A stretch of DNA of 64,000 nt from Hyphomicrobiales bacterium (GTDB taxonomy: Bacteria; Pseudomonadota; Alphaproteobacteria; Rhizobiales; Rhizobiaceae): NCBI GenBank assembly GCA_900470965.1, contig UCCS01000064.1:35397-99396 (forward strand), written 5' to 3'. Made by a program: the position numbers and the translations under genes. This document shows, piece after piece, positions 16,869 through 24,261 of this stretch (positions are counted from its first letter, which is position 1; every line of letters starts with the position of its first letter). A model generated the notes under the pieces. The model did no database searches. It was not told the origin of the DNA and saw nothing but the letters and a program-made list of their open reading frames with translations.

Positions 16869-17945
16869 TCAGGCCGCCTGCCGCTGCTCTGCCGTGGCAT
16901 TCCGTATCAGCCGGTGCATATATTCGAGCTTTGTCACGACAGGCGGTGACAGCACGAAGGGATAGGAATCCGGCTGTCCCATGCTGCGCTGGATCGCGTT
17001 GATCGCAAGGCTGAGTGGCACCCAGGCGCCGACGAGCTGTTCGACGCTCTGTGCCCGATAGGGATTGAAATCCACTTCACCGGCGATTTCTTCATGCCCG
17101 CGCGGATCGATCGCGATGCCGAAGCCACGCGCCGTTTCCAGTGTATCGACAATGTGCAGGTAGTGCGCGAAGCATTCTGCGAAATCTTCCCAAGGGTGAA
17201 CGGAAGCATAGGCGCTGATGAAGTTCTCTTGCCAGCCTGCAACTGGCCCATTGGCATAGCGATCCTGTAATGCGGCGCCATAGTCCTGCCGCTCATCGCC
17301 GAAGACTGCGCGGAACTCGTCGAATCCATTGCGATCGCGGACCAGCTTGTTCCAGACGAAGTGCCCGGTCTCGTGGCGGAAATGGCCGAGCAGCGTGCGA
17401 TAGGGTTCATCCATCGCCATGCGCGCCTGCTCGCGGGTCACATCGTCTGCTTCCGCTGCGCGGATCGCGATCAGCCCGTCCTCATGGCCGGTGATGGCCG
17501 GTACGACATTGCCGTCATTCTGCACGGTGTCTTCGAGAAAATCGAAAACGAGGCCGCCTTGCGGGTCTTCCCGCCGGTTGGGATGCGGCAAGTTCCAGCG
17601 TAGTAGCGAATAGAAGAGGTGGCGCTGCGCCTGGCTGATGCGGCGCCAGCGGTCGATCCCATCTTGCGTGTCGGTATTCGGCACCAGCCGGTTATGCCGG
17701 CAGGCGATGCAAAAATCATTGTTGTCATCGACCAGCCAGTTGCAGATGTCGAGGCCCGCATTGGCACAGAACTGCACAAGCCGGTTCGGATCGGAGACAA
17801 CCTGCCAGTTCGTCTCGTCGCGCGATTCCAGCGCATGCATGGAAAGATCGCGCGCGAAGAAGCCGAGGCGATGGTTGCAGCGCACACACTGCCTGTTGTC
17901 GAAATGGATGACCTGATCGCAATTGTCGCAGGCAAACAGCCTCAT
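16869..17945 (-). CDS. Zinc-binding metallopeptidase family protein
   Basis: A 358-residue protein with an N-terminal zinc ribbon (C6, C9, C20, C23; a second set in CNWLVDDNNDFCIACR) and a metallopeptidase core with HETGH at residues 191-195, inside GHFRHETGHFVW. A third ligand may be the Glu of DFAECFAHY. This layout fits the Peptidase_Mx / putative zinc-binding metallopeptidase family found widely in proteobacteria; no substrate is known. It converges on rnhA with no spacer. Confidence 0.82.
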   Translation of the reverse strand: MRLFACDNCDQVIHFDNRQCVRCNHRLGFFARDLSMHALESRDETNWQVVSDPNRLVQFCANAGLDICNWLVDDNNDFCIACRHNRLVPNTDTQDGIDRWRRISQAQRHLFYSLLRWNLPHPNRREDPQGGLVFDFLEDTVQNDGNVVPAITGHEDGLIAIRAAEADDVTREQARMAMDEPYRTLLGHFRHETGHFVWNKLVRDRNGFDEFRAVFGDERQDYGAALQDRYANGPVAGWQENFISAYASVHPWEDFAECFAHYLHIVDTLETARGFGIAIDPRGHEEIAGEVDFNPYRAQSVEQLVGAWVPLSLAINAIQRSMGQPDSYPFVLSPPVVTKLEYMHRLIRNATAEQRQAA

Positions 17946-18031
17946 GGCAGCCCCCTACAGGCAGGATATGATGGAAAATGCCCGCCGCACACGGATGCGA
18001 CAGGCATTGCACCTATGAATAAGATAGGGCG

Positions 18032-18223
18032 TCAGAGCCGGTCGACAGCGCCTTTCAGCTTGTCCTTGACCTTGCCGCTCGCGACCTGGGCCTTGCCCTT
18101 GGCTTCCTGCATGGCGCCTTTGGCCTGCATTTCGGGGTTGCCGGTGGCCTTGCCGGCCGTCTTCTTCGCCTTGCCGGCCATCTCGTTGACCTTGCCGGAA
18201 ATCTTGTCGCCAGTGCTACCCAT
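18032..18223 (-). CDS. CsbD family stress-response protein
   Basis: A 63-residue, Lys/Ala/Gly-rich protein with repeated KxxGKAxxxxG units (AGKAKKTAGKATG and others), the hallmark of the CsbD/YjbJ family of small general-stress proteins. A strong GAGGAGA ribosome site lies upstream of the ATG. Expression under stress is expected from family members; the molecular role is unknown. Confidence 0.88.
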   Translation of the reverse strand: MGSTGDKISGKVNEMAGKAKKTAGKATGNPEMQAKGAMQEAKGKAQVASGKVKDKLKGAVDRL

Positions 18224-18312
18224 TTGTATGTCTCCTCTCGGATCACGGACGGAGTATCCGTGTTTGCCGACAGGAAACGCCAGTGAACGAGTTTCGTTCC
18301 GGAATGATGCAG

Positions 18313-18918
18313 TCAGGCGTGGCCAGCTTCTGCCGAAAGCATGGCAGGCGTGATACCCATGCTGGCAAGCGCCCGCTCATACTTGTCATCGAGGCAGCGA
18401 TCGAAGATCAACTCCTCATTGGCCGCGCAATTGAGCCAGCCATTGGAGGCCACCTCGTTTTCGAGCTGGCCCGCACCCCAGGAGGAATAGCCGAGCAGCA
18501 TGGTGGCCCGCTTGGGACCGCCGCCCTTGGAGATGGCGCGCACGATATCGAGCGTTGCCGTCAGGCAGATATCGTCGCTGACGGGGATGGAGGAATCGCT
18601 GACATAATCGTCGGAATGCAACACGAAACCACGACCGCTCTCGACCGGCCCACCAGTCTGGATCGGAAACTCCCGCGCATCTTTCGGCAGCACGATGGAA
18701 TCTTCCTGCTTGATCATGTCGAGATGCAGCAGGACATCGGTGAAGGTCAGGCTCTGCGGGCGATTGATGACAAAGCCCATGGCGCCTGCATCCGAATGGG
18801 CGCAGATATAAATCACTGTGCGTGCGAAGTTGCGATCCTCCATGCCGGGCATGGCGATCAGGAACTGACCGTCGAAAAATCCGCGTTCCCGTCTGTTCTT
18901 CAGCGTTGCTAGGGACAT
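18313..18918 (-). CDS. YqgE/AlgH family protein (UPF0301)
   Basis: A 201-residue protein of the YqgE/AlgH family. Typical segments are GQFLIAMPGM, ARTVIYICAHSDAGAMGFVINRP and LGYSSWGAGQLENE. The family is conserved but its biochemical role is unclear. The ATG at 18918 is chosen because GGAGGAACC directly precedes it; the frame continues upstream to 18966. It is divergent from the DsbD-like gene. Confidence 0.9.
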   Translation of the reverse strand: MSLATLKNRRERGFFDGQFLIAMPGMEDRNFARTVIYICAHSDAGAMGFVINRPQSLTFTDVLLHLDMIKQEDSIVLPKDAREFPIQTGGPVESGRGFVLHSDDYVSDSSIPVSDDICLTATLDIVRAISKGGGPKRATMLLGYSSWGAGQLENEVASNGWLNCAANEELIFDRCLDDKYERALASMGITPAMLSAEAGHA

Positions 18919-19059
18919 GGTTCCTCCTGCCGCCAGACCGCACAAAGGCTCCGACAAGAGAAACATGGGGCAATGTCACAAATCAATCAACTGAAAATGA
19001 AGATTTATATGGGCGGGACTTCTGGCGGCAATTGGCAAGTTTCGGTAAACCCTTGTTCC

Positions 19060-19899
19060 ATGAGAGTTATTTCATTGCTCGCGCGCGCGCCATTAATTGC
19101 AGTCATTTCGGCTGCGTCCATGCTTGGATTGCTGCGTCAGGCGCATGCGGAAATGAGCGACTGGGCGGAGAACGAGGGTGGCCGCATGCGTCTCGTGGCG
19201 CTGCCGCCGGACGCTGATGGCCATATAAAGGCAGGCCTGCAGATTGAGCCGAAGCCTGGCTGGATCACCTATTGGCGTGAACCGGGCAATAATGGCATCC
19301 CGCCGCAGATCACCATCGCACCGCAAAGCGGTGTAACGCTGGACGCCATTTCCTATCCCGTTCCGAAACATATCTCCAGCGGCAAGGTCGAGGATATCGG
19401 CTATGAGACGCCGGTGACCCTGCCATTATCGCTAACGGCTTCGAAAGTGGGACCGGTCGTTCTCGACGCCACCGCTTTCATCGGCATCTGCAAGGATATC
19501 TGCATTCCGTTCCAGGCGCAGCTTTCACTGAAACTTGGTACTGTCGCCCAGTCGCGCCCGCAGGAGGAAATGATCCTTCAGAGCGCCGCTGGCCGCCTTC
19601 CCGAAGCGCCGTCTGCCGATTTCGAGGTCGTGGCACACGGGATGTCACCCGACCTGAAGCAACTCTCGCTGAAGGTTACTCTGCCGGAAGCAGGGAATGG
19701 AACGCCCGAAATCATCGTCACCGGCCCGAGCGGTTACGCCTTTACCAAGCAGATGAATGTGGGGCGCAGCGGCAGGGCCTATTCCGCCGATATCGCCATC
19801 GGAAAACTACCGAAGAACTACGATATCAAGGGCAAGCAGTGGGGGGTGCTCATCGTTGACGGCGTCCGCGCCATGGAAACCACGCTTGCCTTTGATTGA
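19060..19899 (+). CDS. Exported DsbD-alpha-domain-like protein
   Basis: From 19060 the frame gives 279 residues: a signal peptide (hydrophobic stretch ending near AHA-EM), then a domain like the N-terminal domain of the disulfide reductase DsbD. The GICKDICIPFQAQLSL segment carries the Cys-x3-Cys pair that in DsbD accepts electrons and passes them to periplasmic partners. The transmembrane and thioredoxin domains of full DsbD are absent. No good ribosome site is seen at 19060, and in-frame ATGs at 18973 and 19006 are possible starts. A peroxiredoxin gene follows 70 bases on. Confidence 0.75.
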   Translation: MRVISLLARAPLIAVISAASMLGLLRQAHAEMSDWAENEGGRMRLVALPPDADGHIKAGLQIEPKPGWITYWREPGNNGIPPQITIAPQSGVTLDAISYPVPKHISSGKVEDIGYETPVTLPLSLTASKVGPVVLDATAFIGICKDICIPFQAQLSLKLGTVAQSRPQEEMILQSAAGRLPEAPSADFEVVAHGMSPDLKQLSLKVTLPEAGNGTPEIIVTGPSGYAFTKQMNVGRSGRAYSADIAIGKLPKNYDIKGKQWGVLIVDGVRAMETTLAFD

Positions 19900-19969
19900 C
19901 CGCATCTTATAGTCCCTCTCAATCCCTATGCGGTCTTGCCGCAACCAGCCAGAACCGAGGAGAAAATCC

Positions 19970-20455
19970 ATGACCATCGCGATCGGCGACAAGCTTCCTG
20001 CCGCCACCTTCAAGGAAAAGACTACAGACGGCCCGGTCGAAACCACCACCGAGCAGCTCTTTGCCGGCAAGCGCGTCGTGCTCTTCGCCGTACCCGGCGC
20101 TTTCACGCCCACCTGTTCGCTGAACCATCTGCCGGGCTATCTGGAAAACCGCGATGCCATCCTCGCCAAGGGCGTTGACGACATCGCCGTTCTCGCCGTC
20201 AACGACTGGCATGTCATGGGCGCTTGGGCGCAGTCTTCGGGCGGCCTCGGCAAGATTCATTTCCTCGCCGACTGGGATGCCGGGTTCACCAAGGCAGTCG
20301 GTCTCGATGTCGATCTCTCCGGCGGTGGCCTTGGTGTCCGCTCCAAGCGCTATTCCATGCTGGTCGAAGATGGCGTGGTGAAATCGCTCAACGTCGAGGA
20401 ATCGCCCGGCCAGGCAACGGTTTCCGGTGCTGCCGCGATACTCGAACAGCTCTAA
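19970..20455 (+). CDS. Peroxiredoxin (Prx5 type)
   Basis: A 161-residue thiol peroxidase that reduces hydrogen peroxide and alkyl hydroperoxides. The peroxidatic site PGAFTPTCS places the reactive cysteine at 49, and the KAVGLDVDLSGGGLGVRSKRYSM and EESPGQATVSGA segments are typical of the Prx5/glutaredoxin-linked group. The ATG at 19970 has GAGGAGAAAA upstream. It may share a transcript with the DsbD-like gene before it. Confidence 0.94.
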   Translation: MTIAIGDKLPAATFKEKTTDGPVETTTEQLFAGKRVVLFAVPGAFTPTCSLNHLPGYLENRDAILAKGVDDIAVLAVNDWHVMGAWAQSSGGLGKIHFLADWDAGFTKAVGLDVDLSGGGLGVRSKRYSMLVEDGVVKSLNVEESPGQATVSGAAAILEQL

Positions 20456-20480
20456 GCCGGAAAATCTCCCGTTGTTACGC

Positions 20481-20503
20481 AAGGGCGCCTTTTTTTATTT
20501 TTG
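20481..20503 (+). terminator. Possible weak terminator after peroxiredoxin gene
   Basis: A short AAGG-GCG-CCTT stem is followed by a TTTTTTT-A-TTTTT run about 30 bases after the stop. The stem is only four pairs, so the call is weak. Confidence 0.35.
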
Positions 20504-20584
20504 ATCGCTGAAGTAAGCGTCAATGTCGCGCTGGGCATCCGCCGTATTGCATCAAGAGCGGCCTCGCCTCATTCTTGCCATAAA

Positions 20585-20609
20585 TGTTACAACATAACAG
20601 TAATGTTAT
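20585..20609 (+). promoter_or_regulatory. Overlapping dyads, likely Zur-type operator
   Basis: Two perfect inverted repeats share their middle arm: TGTTA-N5-TAACA (20585-20599) and ATAACA-GTAA-TGTTAT (20594-20609). AT-rich TGTTAT/ATAACA dyads are the usual form of zinc-responsive Fur-family (Zur) operators in alphaproteobacteria, and this one lies 18 bases before the first gene of a zinc transporter operon. Binding by Zur is inferred. Confidence 0.65.
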
Positions 20610-20627
20610 TACATATGAGGATTGAGA

Positions 20628-20756
20628 ATGCCGCCCGATCAGGAACGTTCCGCCGTCAGTCTCCTCGGGCAATCGGCACTTCTGCGCGCCTGCGGTGCGG
20701 TCGCCATCGTCGCACTTCTCTGGCTCGCGATCCATTGGGCGATCCTCCTGCCATGA
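20628..20756 (+). CDS. 42-residue membrane protein leading the zinc ABC operon
   Basis: Starting at the ATG at 20628 (GAGG upstream), this frame gives MPPDQERSAVSLLGQ, a hydrophobic helix (RACGAVAIVALLWLAIHWAI) and ends LLP. Its stop overlaps the start of the ATP-binding protein gene (ATGA at 20753-20756), which implies translational coupling. It lies between the operator and the transporter genes. I do not recognise a family; a role as an accessory subunit or leader peptide for the transporter is inference from position. Confidence 0.65.
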   Translation: MPPDQERSAVSLLGQSALLRACGAVAIVALLWLAIHWAILLP

Positions 20757-21493
20757 GCGTGCCAGTCATTCGCCTCGACAATCTGACGGTCTCTTACGAT
20801 CGTCATCCCGCTGTCCACCATCTCTCCGGCACGTTCCAGCCCGGCAGCCTGACGGCAATCGCCGGGCCGAATGGGGCGGGGAAATCCACGTTGCTGAAGG
20901 CGATCATGGGGGAGCTGCGTCCTGCTGAAGGGCGGGTGGAGCATCTGCTGCAACGCACTGATTTCGGCTATCTTCCGCAGGCGGCAGAGATCAACAGGCG
21001 TTTCCCGATCTCAGTGCTGGATACAGTGCTGCTCGGAAGCTGGCGCTCGGCCGGTGCCTTTGGCCGCATCGCAAAACAAGAAGCCGCATGTGCCCGCGAC
21101 GCACTCGCCACCGTCGGTCTGGAAGGGTTTGAAAAGCGCCATATCGGCTCGCTTTCGGCCGGCCAGTTCCAGCGCGTGCTCTTCGCCCGCCTGCTGCTGC
21201 AGAATGCGCGTATCATCCTGCTTGACGAACCCTTTACCGCCATCGATGCCCGCACGACGAGGGATCTGCTCGACATTGTCGTCCGCTGGCACGGCGACGG
21301 GCGGACGGTGATTGCGGTGCTTCATGATTTCGAGCAGGTGAGGGCACATTTCCCGGAAACCCTGCTGCTCGCCCGCCGGCTGATCGGCTGGGGGCCGACG
21401 CAGGAGGTCATGTCATCTGCCAATCTTCTGCGGGCCCGCGCCATGGCCGAACGCTGGGATGAGGATGCCGAAGCCTGTGAGCCTGCGGCATGA
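20753..21493 (+). CDS. aztA: Zinc ABC transporter ATP-binding protein
   Basis: A 246-residue ATPase with Walker A GPNGAGKST, a signature LSAGQFQRVLFARLLL and Walker B IILLDEPFTAIDA, followed by the switch His in AVLHDFEQV. The Q-loop is GYLPQAAEINRRFP. It is of the metal-uptake type (ZnuC/TroB/AztA). The first gene of a set with permease and binding protein; the His-ligand pattern of the binding protein favours zinc. The symbol azt is given by similarity of organisation and could be another metal-uptake name. Confidence 0.85.
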   Translation: MSVPVIRLDNLTVSYDRHPAVHHLSGTFQPGSLTAIAGPNGAGKSTLLKAIMGELRPAEGRVEHLLQRTDFGYLPQAAEINRRFPISVLDTVLLGSWRSAGAFGRIAKQEAACARDALATVGLEGFEKRHIGSLSAGQFQRVLFARLLLQNARIILLDEPFTAIDARTTRDLLDIVVRWHGDGRTVIAVLHDFEQVRAHFPETLLLARRLIGWGPTQEVMSSANLLRARAMAERWDEDAEACEPAA

Positions 21494-22362
21494 CGGCCTA
21501 CGATATCTTCTTCGCCCCTTTTGCCGATTATGGCTTCATGCGCCGCGCGCTCGTCGCCTGCCTATGCCTGGGTCTCGGCTCCGGCCCCATCGGTGTTTTC
21601 CTGATGCTTCGCCGCATGAGCCTCATGGGAGACGCAATGAGCCACGCCGTGCTGCCTGGTGCTGCGGTCGGCTATCTCGTCGCCGGCTCGCTGTCGCTGA
21701 CGGCAATGGGTATTGGTGGTCTCGTAGCAGGTCTCTCCGTTGCGCTGCTGTCAGGTGTCGTCAGCCGTATGACCGTGCTGCAGGAGGATGCGAGTTTCGC
21801 AAGCTTCTATCTGGCGTCACTGGCCCTGGGTGTCCTCATCGTCTCTTTGCGCGGTTCGAACATCGATCTGCTGCATGTGCTTTTCGGCACGATCCTTGCC
21901 ATCGACGCGCCGGCGCTGACGCAGATCGGCGCCATCACGTCGGTTACATTGCTCGCGCTCGCGATCGTCTACCGCCCGCTGGTCGCGGAATGTTTTGATC
22001 CGGGCTTCCTGCGCGCCGTCGGCGGGCGCGGGCCGGTCTATCATTTCCTCTTTCTGTTGCTTGTGGTGCTGAACCTTGTCGCGAGCTTCCAGGCGCTTGG
22101 CACGCTGATGGCCGTCGGCCTGATGATGCTGCCGGCGGCGATCGCCCAGCTCTGGTCCCGCAATCTGCCGGCCATGATGATGACAGCGGCGGCAAGTGCT
22201 GCGGCATCCGGCTATCTCGGCCTTATCGCCTCCTATCATCTCGAACTTGCCTCTGGCCCTACGATCATCATGACGGCGGCGCTGCTCTACGGCCTCTCCA
22301 TCTTCTTCGCGCCGTCGGGCCTTGCCCGGCGCTTCTTCCCCCGCCCGCATCTGAAGGGCTGA
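21490..22362 (+). CDS. aztB: Zinc ABC transporter permease
   Basis: A 290-residue ABC-3 type permease with eight or nine hydrophobic helices. The segment FLMLRRMSLMGDAMSHAVLPGAA is the conserved start of this family, and the cytoplasmic coupling region follows TVLQEDASFASFYL. It overlaps the ATPase gene by four bases (ATGA) and is followed 15 bases later by the binding protein. Confidence 0.88.
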   Translation: MTAYDIFFAPFADYGFMRRALVACLCLGLGSGPIGVFLMLRRMSLMGDAMSHAVLPGAAVGYLVAGSLSLTAMGIGGLVAGLSVALLSGVVSRMTVLQEDASFASFYLASLALGVLIVSLRGSNIDLLHVLFGTILAIDAPALTQIGAITSVTLLALAIVYRPLVAECFDPGFLRAVGGRGPVYHFLFLLLVVLNLVASFQALGTLMAVGLMMLPAAIAQLWSRNLPAMMMTAAASAAASGYLGLIASYHLELASGPTIIMTAALLYGLSIFFAPSGLARRFFPRPHLKG

Positions 22363-22377
22363 TTACAGGAGACATCG

Positions 22378-23277
22378 ATGTTACCTAGCAGACTGCTTCT
22401 CTCCGCCGCCTTGCCCGTGCTGATCACGCTTTCAGCCGTGCCGGCTTCGGCCGAAACGCTGAAGGTCGTTGCGTCCTTCACCGTGCTTGCTGATGTCGTC
22501 CGACAGGTCGGCGGCGATCACGTCAAGGTCGCGAGCCTCGTCGGTCCGAACGGCGATCCCCATGAATTCGAGCCGTCGCCGGCCGATGCCAAGGCGCTGA
22601 ATGCTGCAAAAGTCACCTTCGTCAGCGGTGAGGGGCTGGAAGGCTGGATGGACCGTCTCATCACCGCCTCCGGCTACAAGGGAAATCCGGTCACAGTGTC
22701 CGAAGGCATCAACACCCGCACGATGGAAGACGATGGTAAAACCGTCACCGATCCGCATGTCTGGAACAGCCCTGTCAACGTGAAGGTCTGGGTCGCCAAT
22801 ATCGAGAAGGCGCTTTCCGCAGCCGATCCGGCTGATGCCGATGCCTTCAAGGCCAATGCCGAGAAATATACGAAGACGCTTGACGAGCTGGACGCCTATG
22901 CGCATTCCAAGTTCGACAAGATTGCCAACGATCGCCGCAAGGTGCTGACCAGCCACGATGCCTTCGGTTATTTCGGCCGCGAATATAATGTCAGCTTCCT
23001 GGCGCCCCTCGGCCTCTCCACCGAAAGCGAAGCATCGGCCGCCGACGTTGCCAAGCTGATCGAGCAGATCAAGCAGGAGCACGTGAAAACCTATTTCTTC
23101 GAAAACTCCAACGATCCGCGCCTCGTCAAGCAGGTTGCCACTGCGACAGGCGCCGAGCCGGGCGGTGAGCTTTACGTCGAATCTCTCTCGGACTCGAAAG
23201 GCCCGGCCCCGACCTACGAGAGGATGTTCCGCTACAATGTCGACCAGCTCTCCGCCGCCATGGCGAAATCGAGCTGA
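22378..23277 (+). CDS. aztC: Zinc ABC transporter substrate-binding protein
   Basis: A 299-residue cluster A-I binding protein with a signal peptide ending at ASA (residue 25). The expected metal ligands are H62 (GDPHEFEP), H127 (TDPHVW), H193 (TSHDAFGYF) and D272 (SLSDSKGP). A third-position His rather than Glu points to zinc rather than manganese. There is no long His-rich loop between the first two ligands, as in AztC-type proteins. Ribosome site GGAG precedes the ATG. Confidence 0.85.
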   Translation: MLPSRLLLSAALPVLITLSAVPASAETLKVVASFTVLADVVRQVGGDHVKVASLVGPNGDPHEFEPSPADAKALNAAKVTFVSGEGLEGWMDRLITASGYKGNPVTVSEGINTRTMEDDGKTVTDPHVWNSPVNVKVWVANIEKALSAADPADADAFKANAEKYTKTLDELDAYAHSKFDKIANDRRKVLTSHDAFGYFGREYNVSFLAPLGLSTESEASAADVAKLIEQIKQEHVKTYFFENSNDPRLVKQVATATGAEPGGELYVESLSDSKGPAPTYERMFRYNVDQLSAAMAKSS

Positions 23278-23289
23278 GCTGACGGGATC

Positions 23290-23598
23290 TTAGAGAACGA
23301 AATCGAAGACCAGGAGGCCCGCCAGGCCTCCATCCGTCGACGAGACGATGCGCTCGCCGACGGTCACATGCTCGGGATGCACGAGATAGGTGTCACGAGC
23401 CTCGGGGCTTTCGAAGGTCACGGCAAAGCCGTCGACGAAACCGCCATGCAGCCCCTCGGGCGAAACATTCGGCCCGTATTTAATGTCAAGAATTCCCGGG
23501 ATCACCTGCTTCAGCGCCACGATGGCGTCGAACAGCGCCTGCTTGTCGTCAGGTGTCATGGCGCTCTTCAGCCGCATGAATACGCAGTGCAGGATCAT
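23290..23598 (-). CDS. Dabb (stress-responsive alpha/beta barrel) domain protein
   Basis: A 102-residue protein of the ferredoxin-like Dabb family (MILHCVFMRLK start, then FDAIVALKQVIPGILDIKYG and HPEHVTVGERIV). Such proteins form dimeric barrels and are often stress-induced; the reaction is not known here. The ATG at 23598 has GGGAGG upstream, which settles the start against a longer open frame. It converges with the zinc transporter operon. Confidence 0.85.
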   Translation of the reverse strand: MILHCVFMRLKSAMTPDDKQALFDAIVALKQVIPGILDIKYGPNVSPEGLHGGFVDGFAVTFESPEARDTYLVHPEHVTVGERIVSSTDGGLAGLLVFDFVL

Positions 23599-23701
23599 AA
23601 GGTACCTCCCGATTATGTTTTCGGGCAGAATAGCGACGAAAACGGCAAGGGCAACGATATTTCGCGCCTGCAGCCGCCAGACCTGTCGAAGGTCAACCAG
23701 C

Positions 23702-24127
23702 CTACATCTGGTCCGCCACCGCCACCGGACGGTTATAGATCTTGCGGACGAGATCATGGGACAAGGCACGTGCAGCCGCCTTCTGCTCTTCCGTCATCGG
23801 CCGGCAGGTATCCTTGAGGTTGGAGCCGTCTATGACGGTTGCTGCCCCGGAATTGGCGATAACGATATGCCAGCTGCAAGCGGCGACCTTGTCGATGATC
23901 ACGGCGCCCCGGCAACCGGTGGAAAGGCAGAAGGCTACAGTCACCTGCGCGCCATGATCGCCCTTGTGGGCAAGCGCATAGGCGGCGGTGAAATCCTCCT
24001 TCAATTTTTCGCAGCGCGCCGGCGCTGCTGCCGCCAGGCAGCTCAGCGAGGGCGGGTGAATTTCGGCGGCGTATACCGGAGAGACGCAAAAGGCGCCCAT
24101 CGAGAGGGCGAGCAGAAGCTTGAGCAT
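23702..24127 (-). CDS. Small exported protein of unknown function
   Basis: A 141-residue protein with a signal peptide (MLKLLLALSMGAFCVSPVYA) and six to seven cysteines in the mature part, likely forming disulfides in the periplasm. The AYALAHKGDHGAQ segment is reminiscent of a single Sel1-like repeat but too short to be sure. AAGGA precedes the ATG. No function is proposed. Confidence 0.7.
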   Translation of the reverse strand: MLKLLLALSMGAFCVSPVYAAEIHPPSLSCLAAAAPARCEKLKEDFTAAYALAHKGDHGAQVTVAFCLSTGCRGAVIIDKVAACSWHIVIANSGAATVIDGSNLKDTCRPMTEEQKAAARALSHDLVRKIYNRPVAVADQM

Positions 24128-24261
24128 CGGATTTTCCTTGTTGCGCTGAGGCAGAGGCGCATATCGGCGGCCAATGGTCAATGGCCGCCGCAGGCAAGGA
24201 AAGCCGTATCGATCCAAGAGGTGCCAATCCCTCGGCAAATCCGATGAAACAGGCTCTGGGA

